A stretch of DNA of 64,000 bases. Origin: Pythium myriotylum (taxonomy: Eukaryota; Oomycota; Peronosporomycetes; Pythiales; Pythiaceae). Below are positions 51,249-61,089 of the stretch, piece after piece; within the stretch, counting starts at the first letter, position 1, and every line of letters starts with the position of its first letter. The notes under the pieces are model-generated. The model did no database searches, was not told the origin of the DNA, and was given only the letters and a program-made list of their open reading frames with translations. A program made the translations under genes and the position numbers. Where the stretch lies: positions 682,001-746,000 of the forward strand of contig JALJCQ010000024.1 of NCBI GenBank assembly GCA_023091665.1. The letters are read 5' to 3'.

Positions 51249-52163
51249 TCATTGGTACATGCAACAGAGCCGTTCGCGCGGACGTGAGCATCGCACTTGA
51301 GTCGCTCCTCCTTTTGCCGTCGCCATTCCGCTATAACGGAGCGAAAACCGAGGTCTCTCTTCTATCAAAGACCCTGCTGCGAGTTTAGAAATCGCTGAGT
51401 TCGAAAGCGTCATGCCCCAGGTTCGGAACTCGTCCACGAGCCCATTAAACCCGTACCATCCAGCGAACGTCGGTCTTGGAGTGCCCGGCGATCCTGCACT
51501 GACACAGCCTGTACCAAGCTGCATGCATCGCAGCGAGTAAGCCTCATGGTGGATCGAGCCCTGGGCGGAGCTGACCAGTTTGCCGTCAAGCAGCACGCGT
51601 TGAGTATGGCCATCAAACATAAGTGCCAGGTGATACCACCGCTCGGTCTCGAGTGCCGTCGCGACAAGCTGCTTGTTGCTGATCACCGAGCAATAGAGAT
51701 TTCGTTGCCTGTCCACAACGATGAACTGCTGGTGGTAGAACGGCCACCGAGGGTCCGAGAACGGCGTGGTCTGCACGCCCAGCAGCACGCCTCCTGCCAA
51801 AGTGCCCTCGTCGGCAGGCAGCAACGAGAACCACAAATCGAATGCGACGATCTCTCCCCACTCGAGCACGAGTCCGCGAATGTCGACACAAGCACCTTTG
51901 TCCGTTATCGCCGACACTCGCCGCCCACGGAAGCGGATCGACTTGTCCCCCAGCAGCCTGCGCTTTGGCGGCAGCGAGGCCTTGCGCTCGCCGTAGTGAT
52001 GGCTCAGTCGTGCGGCCCAGAGCGCTGCATTCGCATGGAGAAGCGCCAAGAATCGGGGGCTTGCGTGAGACAGACGAAGCAGATCCACGCCCAGCAGCCA
52101 GTCGAAGAGAGAGGCCAACACCTCGGCCGGGAGCGCGTCCAACGCGAGGACCGACAATGCCAT
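51249..52163 (-). CDS. F-box/LamG protein (outlying copy)
   Basis: 304 aa from the start at 52163 (MALSVLALDALPAEVLASLF); an in-frame ATG at 52226 would add 21 residues. F-box DALPAEVLASLFDWLLGVDL then LSHASPRFLALL. Jelly roll with VAFDLWFSLLPADEG, GGVLLGVQT, FYHQQFIVVDRQ, RWYHLALMFD, QRVLLDGKLV and GFNGLVDEFRTWGMTLS; ends CSRPRERLCCMYQ. It lies 20 kb from the main cluster, convergent with the ZMYND10 gene (36 bp between stops), so the family is not confined to one tandem array. Confidence 0.86.
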   Translation of the reverse strand: MALSVLALDALPAEVLASLFDWLLGVDLLRLSHASPRFLALLHANAALWAARLSHHYGERKASLPPKRRLLGDKSIRFRGRRVSAITDKGACVDIRGLVLEWGEIVAFDLWFSLLPADEGTLAGGVLLGVQTTPFSDPRWPFYHQQFIVVDRQRNLYCSVISNKQLVATALETERWYHLALMFDGHTQRVLLDGKLVSSAQGSIHHEAYSLRCMQLGTGCVSAGSPGTPRPTFAGWYGFNGLVDEFRTWGMTLSNSAISKLAAGSLIEERPRFSLRYSGMATAKGGATQVRCSRPRERLCCMYQ

Positions 52164-52477
52164 CTTGTCAACTGAGCTCCTTGACCAGGTCCAAGTTGCC
52201 TCTGTAACCGGTTCTATACCGATCATACCGATACATACCGGTGAGGTACCGGTGGCGAGGTCAACTTCAACGAGATCTAGGGATGTGGGCCAGCTTCACA
52301 GCAAGTTCCGCTTGGGTTCAGTCGTGCCGAGTCGCATCTCTGAGACGGAGACAAGCTCTGCGATCCCACGCACCACTGCACCTCCATGATGCGCATCCCA
52401 GTTGGTCGAGCCCATCAAGCGAACCGTGAGCGTGGCGATCCCACTCTCCAATTCGCTCCAGGACGCTCGCAATCGCC

Positions 52478-53704
52478 ATGAAGCTTCTCGTCTCGCCTCT
52501 GCTCGCCACGGCGTACTTCACAGCATCCGCATTAGCTGCAAATTGTACGGACAGTGAAAAGACTGCAGCCAGCAGTCTCGGCAGCGATCTCGAGCTACTC
52601 AAGGCCTGTCCAGTAGCGTTGACGAAAGGCGTCGGCTCCGAGTTCTTCTCGAACGCCAACCTCTGTGCCGATCCAACGTGCGCCAACTTTCTGATCACAA
52701 AGCTTCCTTCGAAGGTTGCCGACTGCACGCTCGCCGATGGCACCAATCTGCGCGGCCTCTACGAGGCCTTTGTGAACGTCTGCACGCAACACGCGTCCGA
52801 AGTGCCCGTCCTGAACGCGACACCGACGCCGACGCCAACGCCTGTTCAACAATTCAAGGCTGCCGATTCCCAGTCTTCTTCGACAGGTTCGCCAACGACC
52901 GGGTCGTCACCAGCAGCTACGAGTTCACCAGTCGCAACAACTTCACCAACAGATGCAGGCGAATCGCCGAGTACCAGCGGAAGTACTTCGTCTGATTCGC
53001 CGTCGTCAACTTCCACTGGCGGATCAACCACACCGGGAGCAGTTGTCGCAACAACAACTACTGCACCAGGTAGCTCAACATCTCCAGGTGTATCAGGTTC
53101 GTCGGGACTGCCCGCCACCTCAACATCTCCGACCTCTTCTCCCTCATCCAGCCCTTCGTCTTCCACCAGCTCATCGACCAGCCCTTCATCTTCCACCACT
53201 TCCTCGACCAGCTCTTCAACTTCCACCAGTCCTTCAATAGCACCAAGCTCTTCCGGATCATCGACGTCATCGGATTCGCCGAGTTCTTCAGGACCCTCTG
53301 TCTCGTCGAGCTCTCCAAACGCCTCAGAATCGTCCAGTTCGACAGGATCGTCCAGCATGTCAGAATCCTCAAATGAAGGCGCGACCACAAGCACGTCTGC
53401 TACGACGACTGCCACATCGTCGCCTTCAGCTTCAGGCGAAGGGTCCAATTCCGAGGACACGGCAGCTGGTACCACCGAAGGAGGGGACGATGCGTCTTCC
53501 TCAGGTTCTCCGCTGGAGACGTCGTCCGGCGACTCAGACACGCCAGCCGTCCACCACCCAGTGATCCAAGTCTCAGAGAACGGGACTTCCTCGTCAGAAA
53601 CCGAGACCCCAAGCCCTTCGCCCACGAGCATCGCAACTTCGCGAACGCTGCTCTTCAGTGCAGTCGTGGTCGCTGTCACTTCGGTTTGCCTCCTCTTCGT
53701 TTAG
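52478..53704 (+). CDS. Elicitin-like protein with a long mucin-like stalk
   Basis: 408 aa. Signal peptide 1-20 (MKLLVSPLLATAYFTASALA). The elicitin domain has the six diagnostic cysteines at 23, 44, 63, 68, 83 and 102, which form three disulfides in this sterol/lipid-binding fold. A Ser/Thr/Pro-rich, probably O-glycosylated stalk of about 260 residues follows and a hydrophobic tail (SAVVVAVTSVCLLFV) ends the protein, suggesting a GPI anchor in the wall or membrane. The stalk is by far the longest in this cluster. Elicitin-like proteins bind sterols, which these organisms acquire from outside, and some are recognised by plants. First gene of the nine-gene cluster. Confidence 0.9.
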   Translation: MKLLVSPLLATAYFTASALAANCTDSEKTAASSLGSDLELLKACPVALTKGVGSEFFSNANLCADPTCANFLITKLPSKVADCTLADGTNLRGLYEAFVNVCTQHASEVPVLNATPTPTPTPVQQFKAADSQSSSTGSPTTGSSPAATSSPVATTSPTDAGESPSTSGSTSSDSPSSTSTGGSTTPGAVVATTTTAPGSSTSPGVSGSSGLPATSTSPTSSPSSSPSSSTSSSTSPSSSTTSSTSSSTSTSPSIAPSSSGSSTSSDSPSSSGPSVSSSSPNASESSSSTGSSSMSESSNEGATTSTSATTTATSSPSASGEGSNSEDTAAGTTEGGDDASSSGSPLETSSGDSDTPAVHHPVIQVSENGTSSSETETPSPSPTSIATSRTLLFSAVVVAVTSVCLLFV

Positions 53705-54545
53705 GGGGGCGATCTGGACTATCTACGTATCCGTAATTACCCTAATGAAGCTGTACTCGAAAAATCTCGTGACAAGCAGTTATTGAGGACAAACTAGACG
53801 TCTTAGAGCTGCTCTAGGTGCTTGCGCGTGTTGAGGAACCACTGGCATGTGTGTCGTGAGCAAAAATTCCTTTCGATCTCTTTGAAGTAGTGGTTGTCCG
53901 ACTCGAAGATCAATAGCGGCGGGCTTGTGTTGGAAAAGGGAGATAAGGCATCACCCCGGAGTTTGGGGAGGAGCGCATCTGCATCGGAGAGAGAGGCTTC
54001 CTCAAGTGCGTAAACATGGTGGTGATGCTCAGTTGAGAATCTCGACCCCACTGTTTTCTTCGAGTAAATCAATCGTTTCTTGTCTTCAACTGGAAGTCGA
54101 CAGATTCGCCTACACCTCCCAATAGCTTCAGAACACTCGAGACCTAGGCCAACACGCTCGGCAACTCGCTGAAAAACACTGCGTGGGAGCCTAAGCACCT
54201 AAGCGGTGATCAGTTTGCACAATATGACCACGTGGTGTCTGCGAAATCATCTCCCCGAAGGATTCCACATAATCGTCTTGCATTCAATACCGAGGCCATA
54301 AAAGTTGCTATGGCAACACATATACACGTAGAGCGAGCAAGCCGCAAACTCCTATCACCGAGTGTACTACACCGTAATCCCCCTGACCAGTCCTTGTGTT
54401 GATTCGCCTTCTCCCGTTTGATCATCGGCGATGAATCTCGTGATTTCATTCTACGCCACCCAATGTATCCACTTCCCTCGCCTATGGGGAGATGGGAGCA
54501 GTCCGCAATTGAGCTGCATGGTCTCAGTTCGCAATTTGCTTCGTC
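53705..54545. other. Intergenic with one unassigned ORF
   Basis: A 131-codon minus-strand frame (53803-54198; start MLRLPRSVFQRVAERVGLGL) has fairly protein-like composition but no recognised family and no clear start context. It might be a small gene or a fragment; I leave it uncalled. Confidence 0.35.
54523..54537 (+). promoter_or_regulatory. Oomycete initiator-like element
   Basis: CTCAGTTCGCAATTT resembles the oomycete Inr consensus (GCTCATTYYNCAWTTT) and lies just 5' of the elicitin-like gene at 54546, implying a very short leader. Confidence 0.5.
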
Positions 54546-55397
54546 ATGCGTCGAGTGATCATCTTGACAGTGCTTCTCACCGTCGGCTTCGTTGCTGCCG
54601 ATGAGGGCGACGAATTCCTGTGCACAAGAGCAGACGAAGACGCCTTCAATGCTGCGAGTGCCAAGCTGCCGTACAACGTCACTGACATTGAAGAGGGACT
54701 GACGCGGTTCTGCCCACTCATGTTCGACAACTTCACGCGAACTGGAAGCAATGACGAGACCCTCGGCTCGACCAACCTGGATTGGGTCGTGAAGGACAGC
54801 TCCTGTAACAACGACACATGTCTCGGGTATCTCACGGACATGACCAAGATCCTCCCGGGGTGTGCGGTCGACGACATCTACCCCAAGGGCGACTACCTGT
54901 TCAATCTCGCAATCTGTGCGCACGTCCGTTCGACGGGTACGATCTCCAAGGATGTGATCAACAACTTTTACCGTGAGATAAGTGACATTCGCAATATCCA
55001 ACGAGTGCTTGACGATGCGCTGAGCAAGCTCGAAGCGAATACTAATATTCGCACATACGCGCCGACGGCAGTGTACCGACCCATTCCACTAACACCGCCA
55101 CCGCCATCGACAAAGAAATATACCCCGAAAGCCACGACTGCAACCCCAGCTCCTAGCGCTACTAGTAGCAAAGTGGGTTCTACTGCAGGTGAGAATACCA
55201 CCACCACAAGAGGCAACGGCACGGCTTCTAGTCGCAGCTCAGGGAGCGGTGACTTTACCCCTGGAACAACCGAGCCTTCGGCACCTTCAACGGTGCCGCG
55301 AACAGTTCCTTCGCCAGCCCCTACCTCTGCTTGTACGATGTGGTTCATGTCGTCGCTCGTGGCATTCTCAGGGGCCTTCGTAGTTGTGGCTGCTTGA
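54546..55397 (+). CDS. Elicitin-like protein
   Basis: 283 aa. Signal peptide MRRVIILTVLLTVGFVAA. Cysteines at 26, 56, 87, 92, 106 and 124 give the elicitin pattern with a longer first half than canonical elicitins. A Pro/Thr/Ser-rich stalk (about 175-260) precedes a hydrophobic C-terminus (MSSLVAFSGAFVVVAA), consistent with a GPI anchor. Closest sibling in the window is the minus-strand gene at 56766-57347: both have SC..(D/E)TC..YL.D and IC..(V/I)..(T/S)G(T/S)(I/V) blocks. Several NxS/T sites are visible. Confidence 0.88.
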   Translation: MRRVIILTVLLTVGFVAADEGDEFLCTRADEDAFNAASAKLPYNVTDIEEGLTRFCPLMFDNFTRTGSNDETLGSTNLDWVVKDSSCNNDTCLGYLTDMTKILPGCAVDDIYPKGDYLFNLAICAHVRSTGTISKDVINNFYREISDIRNIQRVLDDALSKLEANTNIRTYAPTAVYRPIPLTPPPPSTKKYTPKATTATPAPSATSSKVGSTAGENTTTTRGNGTASSRSSGSGDFTPGTTEPSAPSTVPRTVPSPAPTSACTMWFMSSLVAFSGAFVVVAA

Positions 55398-56055
55398 AAA
55401 TGAAAACAACCGGTTTTGATGATGGTGTCGTCCGCAATGCACTCCGACAGACTGTTCTAGAAAGCACTGCATGTAGGACGCTTCACTCCACGACTGGGTT
55501 ACCAGGAGCGAAACTGTCGAGTTCGCTGTGGGTCGAGAAGAGCGAGCCCCCAGCAAGTTCCTCGGTAGTGCTGGTGGAGACAGGAACGCGCAAAGTCGGA
55601 AGACGCATTAATTAGTCGGAAGCATAGAGACTTCCAATGTATTCATTGCACTTAACTCGATTGAATGTCCCCACTTGCATCATAATGTGATGAACTCTCG
55701 ATGCCTGCCGACGAGAACCTACATGACCACCACTGGCAATGTCCTCGCAATGGCCACTGCCTCGATTCTGCTACACTTTGTCGTAATCCAACGGAGGATA
55801 ATCATCTTTGTGAAGATTCATGACTGCCCTGAGAGTTGCGACGGCACATCTCATTGATGTCTTGACGAGAGGACCACGTACAGTGATTCATTCGATTCGA
55901 GCCACACATTCTGGGTACACTCGACTTTCCTCCCATCCGACACAATCACAGCGAGCTTGTTCACAAGTCTCTGTGGTGGAAGGAGATGGGCTCGAGTCCA
56001 CGTATGCACCAGACCCTCTCAGTGGGTCCCCGCTCAGTATCCAAATCGCCGAGTC
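55398..56055. other. Intergenic, no gene seen
   Basis: Spacer between two co-oriented elicitin-like genes; only short uninformative frames. Confidence 0.5.
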
Positions 56056-56685
56056 ATGAAGCTTCTCCACGTTCTCGCTGCTGCTGCGCTCAGCGCCGTT
56101 TCGTGTTCAACGGTCTCAGCCGCCGATTGCACGATGGACGACGTTGATGGCACAGGCCCACCTCACAGCTTCTACACGGTCTGCACCAACATCTACACCG
56201 AAACGAACAGCACTCTGACGTTCAGCGACTGGACCGCCATGAACGAGACGCGACTGGCCGGTCTGAAGCCGTGCGGCGAGAAGGCTTGTATCGACGAGTT
56301 CGCCAAGTACGTCGAGGTCGCTCCCAACTGCGAGTTCTGGGGGACCAACTACCGCCAACTCTACAACACGACGCTTCAAGTGTGCAAGAAGTTCAGCGAG
56401 GGATCCGTGACTGTGGCGGACTTCAACGCCATCTTCCACGATCTGCTTGCCAATACGTCGGTCGAATTCAAGATGTTCATGGAAGGACTGGACCCCGAGA
56501 TCCAAGACGACGTGGCCAAGTACAAGGCCGAGCACGGCAACTCGACGAACACGACGGTAGTTCCAACTCCTACGAGTGTTACCGTCGTGCCCTCGCCATC
56601 GCCAACGTCAGCGGCTGTCGGATTCTCTTCCGCAAGCACTATTGGCCTTCTCACAGCCTCTCTCGCACTTGCGACGGCCTTCTAG
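56056..56685 (+). CDS. Elicitin-like protein
   Basis: 209 aa from the start at 56056, which begins the signal peptide MKLLHVLAAAALSAVSCSTV; an upstream in-frame start would bury it. Mature cysteines at 25, 43, 73, 78, 92 and 110. It has the LKPCGEKAC and C(K/E)KFSEG(S/D)VT(V/I)AD blocks also found in the gene at 58659, making these two recent paralogues. Short Thr/Pro/Ser stalk and hydrophobic tail (TIGLLTASLALATAF) suggest a GPI anchor. Confidence 0.9.
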   Translation: MKLLHVLAAAALSAVSCSTVSAADCTMDDVDGTGPPHSFYTVCTNIYTETNSTLTFSDWTAMNETRLAGLKPCGEKACIDEFAKYVEVAPNCEFWGTNYRQLYNTTLQVCKKFSEGSVTVADFNAIFHDLLANTSVEFKMFMEGLDPEIQDDVAKYKAEHGNSTNTTVVPTPTSVTVVPSPSPTSAAVGFSSASTIGLLTASLALATAF

Positions 56686-56765
56686 GACCACACGTGGGAG
56701 ATGGTACTTTCAAAAATGCATTGGATTAGAAGCTTACGGAAATCCTATTTGGTACGACTGACTGA

Positions 56766-57347
56766 CTAGAAGAAGAGAGCGCAAGAAACCACGGCAGCCA
56801 AAACCACCGCGGCGACCGCGGTCGGCGCAGTGGACGCTGACGCAGGAGCTGGAACAGACCCATTCGCTGGCGTTGTGACGGTTTTGCTCAAGTTCGCGAC
56901 GGCCTCGTCGACGACGCCGGTCAGATTTTGATTGATGTCGTCGTAAAATTGCTTGATCTCGTTCATGGAGACGCTCCCGGACGACACGATGCGCGCGCAG
57001 ATGACAAAATCGAATGCAAAGATGAACTTGTAGTTGATGTTGTCTGCGTCGCAGTCAGGCATGGACGTAGTGAGGTCACGAAGGTAGGAGAAGCACGTTT
57101 CATCCTTGCAGGATCCCTGTTTCACGAGCCAGGAGACATCTTCGAACTTAAAGATGTCGGTGAACTCCTGGATGTTGGAGTTCTCGGAGGAATTGAGGAA
57201 GAGGGACGGGCAGATCTTGGTGAAGTTGTAGTTGGCCGAGTCGTTAAAGATTTTATTGGAGAAGACTTGTTGTCGCTCTTCACGAGTGCATTCCTCCGCG
57301 TGCACGAGAGTGACGAGAAGCAAGACAGCCAGCACTAAGAGTCTCAT
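56766..57347 (-). CDS. Elicitin-like protein, minus strand
   Basis: 193 aa. Signal peptide MRLLVLAVLLLVTLVHA. Cysteines at 20, 46, 80, 85, 99 and 117. Almost no stalk: the elicitin domain is followed by a helix-like region (EIKQFYDDINQNLTGVVDEA), a short Ala/Pro/Thr segment and the tail AVAAVVLAAVVSCALFF. It is the only cluster member on the minus strand and is convergent with the previous gene (80 bp between stops), so an inversion within the cluster is likely. Same subfamily as the gene at 54546. Confidence 0.88.
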   Translation of the reverse strand: MRLLVLAVLLLVTLVHAEECTREERQQVFSNKIFNDSANYNFTKICPSLFLNSSENSNIQEFTDIFKFEDVSWLVKQGSCKDETCFSYLRDLTTSMPDCDADNINYKFIFAFDFVICARIVSSGSVSMNEIKQFYDDINQNLTGVVDEAVANLSKTVTTPANGSVPAPASASTAPTAVAAVVLAAVVSCALFF

Positions 57348-58658
57348 GTCGCTTGTCTTCTATCCGTGGAGTGGGGACTTGGAGAATGGCACCTGTCATG
57401 TCGGTCACTTGGTGTGCATGTTGAAGATGCGAGTCACTTAGTCACTATTGGGCGATGAAGTGATGAGCACTCTTCCCCGAGAAAAAGTGCGAGAAGAAGT
57501 CAGCAAATTTTGCAGAGAAGGAATCAGTTCGATTTTCGAACTTGCCATACATAGAAAACGTGTATATGCACACGTCGCATGTTTGAAGCTTCAATATCTT
57601 TGAGGTTGACAGCTGATCTCCACCGTTGACACCTCGACAGTCTCTACAGTCTCTCGCATCGAAGACGAAAGGTACAGTAATCGCCGGTTCGTTCTCAGTC
57701 GCCGTGGTCTTCTCAATGGCCATGGGCGACTGCGGGGCCCAGCGACCTCGTGTCATCTACTCGAAAGAAAGTTAGCGGGTCTATTGATAAAAGAGGCGAG
57801 CGATCTGCATTCTAGGGGTGCTGCCCATCTGCCATGAAGTTCGATGCCGTCATCCTCAATCTGTGTTTCGATCCATGGAGGCTGACGCTGCTTCAACGCG
57901 AGAAGGCATCGTAGAGAGGAATCACATCGCGCCACTCACAGACTACCGTGACCGGCAAACATTTCAAGCTGTTCGGACTCACTCGCAAGACTTCGTTCAG
58001 CGGACTAATGGTATCATGCGAGGTATTCTAGTGACTGTGACCGCTTCCTCGACGACCTTTGCACTGAACCCTTGAAGATTGAAAGCGCGATCCATCCAAA
58101 TGTAGAGACCGATAGCAAGTTCTTCTGGATCAAGAAGCGCAGTACATAGTTCGACGGTAGCGCCGGTTGTGCATCCAAGCGCAACAGCTGCTTCGCTTGC
58201 CACACTGCAAAATCTACGACGAACGTACTCTTACTGCAGTAACAGTAAGCCTGATGGTTGTCTTTACTAGGTCGGTGCTTTATGATGTAACACCTAAGGA
58301 CCACTGTGCGTCTCTATCTCTCCAATCACTTGATATTGCTGAGTGAGATCAACGCCGAGTTAACCGATTCGGGCAATGACTCGACTCGGTGGAGATTGCC
58401 AATGCAACGAAGCACCCATCCCCGGCTCACCGTTGGACTGCGAACCCAGCGTCAAAGTGATGCACTCCTGTACCGTGATTCACCACTAGCACGGCTTATA
58501 CAAAGACCCCGTGCCCCCAAGTCACATGAATTCGAATGGTGGATACGCTAGATGAACGAAACTTTGGCTGTGCGGTCCAGGATCCTTGTACCCAGCAATT
58601 CCAGTTCGCGTGGCCCTGCCGCAGGCTCATTCTGCAACTCACCACGCCCCGCACCGAC
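57348..58658. other. Intergenic, possible decayed gene on the minus strand
   Basis: 1.3 kb. Minus-strand frames at 57997-58304 (for example LDPEELAIGLYIWMDRAFNL) and 57445-57756 (with a CRDC and CDVC pair) look somewhat protein-like but lie in different frames separated by stops. This may be a fragmentary pseudogene; no family is assigned. Confidence 0.35.
58625..58640 (+). promoter_or_regulatory. Oomycete initiator-like element
   Basis: GCTCATTCTGCAACTC matches the oomycete Inr consensus closely and lies 19 bp upstream of the ATG at 58659. Confidence 0.65.
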
Positions 58659-59435
58659 ATGAAGCTAACAACCATTGCCGCCATCGCCGTAGCCGCCACT
58701 CTGCCACTTTCACCTGTCTCGGCGGACAGCTGCTCGGCCAGCCAGATTTTCGCGGCGACAAACGATGACCCAGCGTTCGATCAGGCATGTGAGGTACTCG
58801 CTAAGGCTGACTCGTTCGACCTCACGGGCCTCACCGACGCGGATGGAGCAGAGCTGGCAAAGTTGCGTCCGTGCGGGGAGAAAGCGTGTCTCGCTGAGCT
58901 CAAGAAGACTATCGATCGTTCGCCGGATTGCGAGCTGCTTGGAGCTAACATTAAGGGCACATACGCCGCAACACTCAAGATGTGCGAAAAGTTCTCTGAG
59001 GGCGACGTCACGATCGCTGACGTGAGGTTGATCTTCAAGGATATGATCGAGAACGTTACCAAGGCCGTAGTCTACGTCGGCAGTGGATCATTGGGGGATT
59101 TGTTTGATGATGATACCAGCACGCCCAGCGTCGCCCCGACTTCCATTCCGAAGTCGACATCCCCCGCCCCAAGCGCCAAGGACACCAAGTCTCCCGCCCC
59201 AAGTGTTAACTCGGACAACACCACCGATAGTGGATCTTCAGGAGATGTCTCCAGTTTATCAGGTGACGACCTCACCACTACTCCGCAACCAACGTCGTCT
59301 GCCACCAGTCGAGTCCCGAGCAGCTCGAGTATCGCTCCGACGGCGACTCCGAAATCGGGCTCGTCCGTGACTGTCGCGAACTCCTTTGTTGGCTCCGTCG
59401 TCGCACTTACCCTCGTAGCTTGGCTGGCGTTGTAA
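58659..59435 (+). CDS. Elicitin-like protein
   Basis: 258 aa from the start at 58659 (MKLTTIAAIAVAATLPLSPV), chosen over an upstream in-frame start because it opens with the signal peptide and follows a good initiator. Cysteines at 25, 44, 72, 77, 91 and 109. Shares LRPCGEKAC and CEKFSEGDVTIAD with the gene at 56056. Ser/Thr/Pro stalk about 150-240 and hydrophobic tail (SFVGSVVALTLVAWLAL). Confidence 0.9.
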   Translation: MKLTTIAAIAVAATLPLSPVSADSCSASQIFAATNDDPAFDQACEVLAKADSFDLTGLTDADGAELAKLRPCGEKACLAELKKTIDRSPDCELLGANIKGTYAATLKMCEKFSEGDVTIADVRLIFKDMIENVTKAVVYVGSGSLGDLFDDDTSTPSVAPTSIPKSTSPAPSAKDTKSPAPSVNSDNTTDSGSSGDVSSLSGDDLTTTPQPTSSATSRVPSSSSIAPTATPKSGSSVTVANSFVGSVVALTLVAWLAL

Positions 59436-60156
59436 GCGAAACAAAGCACAAATGCTAGTGTTTGTCCACCTCCGAAGCGTTTGAATGTATGTTTACACCA
59501 CTCGATGCCATTCGTATGCAAACCGCTTTGGCCATCATTTAAACGAATATGAGCCCTCCCACGATGCGTCAACGCGAGGTCGATGATCAGACTCAAGTTT
59601 CTCTTCTCCTTGAGATGTTAGCTCAGAAATGGAAGTCAATGGGCCCGTGTCCAACGAGTTTGTGTATAAAACTGGAAGGAAGGCAATGGCGAGATTGCAC
59701 CGAGACAACATAACGATCCTGGTCGAAACGGTGCACTGTAGGGAAAGACGTGGCCTGATCGAAGAGGCACATCACCGAGCGAGTCGTACTACTAGCACGA
59801 ACTGTCTCCCAGTGGTGCTTCTCCTTTTCTGCACAACTCGCATCCCTCGTCCGGATACCATTCCGCCAGTAGAGGCCGTGCAGCCACTTTTGTGCCCGCT
59901 TCTCACACGTCACAGAAAGATATCATGAAAGCTTACGCCCTCCGCGCTTCTACGAGCAGCTCACTTCAAGTGCTTTCATGTCACATAGAGCTCAGCCGCG
60001 CGTAAGTTTCTCAGGCACGATGGGAAAGAAAAAAAAAAAAGCGATGAGCGGCCGCCGTCCGAATCTTTGCTGCACGCTCCATGGCGTCGGCTCACGAGAC
60101 ACCCGGTTCGCGTGTTCATTCTGCAATCTTCGCGCTCTCGGCCACGCCAACTCGCC
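59436..60156. other. Intergenic, no gene seen
   Basis: Overlapping frames of about 100 codons on both strands at 59623-59928 show no convincing similarity. Contains the initiator listed at 60114. Confidence 0.5.
60114..60130 (+). promoter_or_regulatory. Oomycete initiator-like element
   Basis: GTTCATTCTGCAATCTT, nearly the same core (TCATTCTGCAA) as at 58625, lies 26 bp upstream of the ATG at 60157. Confidence 0.65.
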
Positions 60157-60816
60157 ATGAAATTCCAGTCGCTCGCCGTTCTCTTCGCGCTCGCGGTCGC
60201 CTCGGTCTCAGCTGCCGAGTGCACCGACCAGCAGCTCAACGCCACCGACCTCGCGGCCGATCCTGTCTTCGTCAAGGCCTGTCCGTCTTTTTTTGAAGAC
60301 GGAGAAGACACGCTCGACTTCATGGATCTCGGCGCCATCAACGCCACGACGATCGCCACGCTCGCGCCGTGCAAGGAGCAAACGTGTCTCACCGAACTCA
60401 CCAAGCTCGTCGACAAGACGCCGGACTGCGAGATCGTCGGCGTGAACGTCAAGGCAGCCTACTCGGCCACGCTCAAGCTCTGCCAGAAGCTCGGCCAGGG
60501 CGCCGTGACCACGCAGCAAGTGGGCGAGATCTTCAAGGACGTGATCGCGAACGTCTCGAATGCTCTCACCGACGTCTTCAACGGCGCCTTCGGCAGCGAC
60601 TCGAGCGACGGCAGCGGTTTCAGCGGCATCCCCTCGGGTACGACCAAGCCAACGAACGAGACGACGACGACGCCATCCCCTTCGTCGACAGAGACGCCCA
60701 AGCCGGCTGCCTCCAGTGCCGTGCCCACGACCACCCCGAAGCCGACGTCGGCCGCGAGCACCTCCGCTGTTGCCAGCGCCGCGATCGTCACCTCGCTTGT
60801 CGCAGCTCTGCTGTAG
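60157..60816 (+). CDS. Elicitin-like protein
   Basis: 219 aa from the start at 60157 (MKFQSLAVLFALAVASVSAA). Cysteines at 22, 42, 72, 77, 91 and 109. Contains LAPCKEQTCLTELTKLVDKT and a following amphipathic segment (VGEIFKDVIANVSNALTDVF). Thr/Pro/Ser stalk and Ala/Val-rich tail suggest a GPI anchor. Domain layout matches the gene at 58659, with which it also shares the initiator core. Confidence 0.9.
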   Translation: MKFQSLAVLFALAVASVSAAECTDQQLNATDLAADPVFVKACPSFFEDGEDTLDFMDLGAINATTIATLAPCKEQTCLTELTKLVDKTPDCEIVGVNVKAAYSATLKLCQKLGQGAVTTQQVGEIFKDVIANVSNALTDVFNGAFGSDSSDGSGFSGIPSGTTKPTNETTTTPSPSSTETPKPAASSAVPTTTPKPTSAASTSAVASAAIVTSLVAALL

Positions 60817-61089
60817 TGTTCATTGTAGGACAAATGCAGGCAAGTTAAATTCAATTTATTCAGTCGCACCACCGGCTCCATGATTCATGCTTCGTGGGTC
60901 CTGAGAACAGACCACATGGCCGAGCTGGACACTTGATCTGAGTATCCTCCGGCAACTGAACCCAAAAGATTTTTTGTAGCAACTGGGTTCAAAGTGTCTA
61001 GCAACGTTGACGAAGTGCCAAAAAAGATTTGTTCAGGATGTTTGGGTTCTCGTCTCATTTCCCAACTCGAGGTCAAAAGCTCAGACCTC

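Noticed and set aside
52846..53679. 277-codon minus-strand acidic ORF opposite the elicitin-like stalk
   Set aside because: Arises from Ser/Thr codon repeats read backwards; no start context or domain.
53803..54198. 131-codon minus-strand ORF between two elicitin-like genes
   Set aside because: Plausible composition but no family, no clear signal and no context; kept only as a note in the intergenic entry.
57445..58304. Minus-strand frames considered as a lipid-binding or zinc-binding gene
   Set aside because: Frames are interrupted and shifted; no domain signature is clear enough to name.
59623..59928. Minus-strand frame containing NGIRTRD, a string often seen in mistranslated tRNA genes
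   Set aside because: The underlying bases do not form a tRNA T-arm or cloverleaf; neither a tRNA nor a protein gene is supported.
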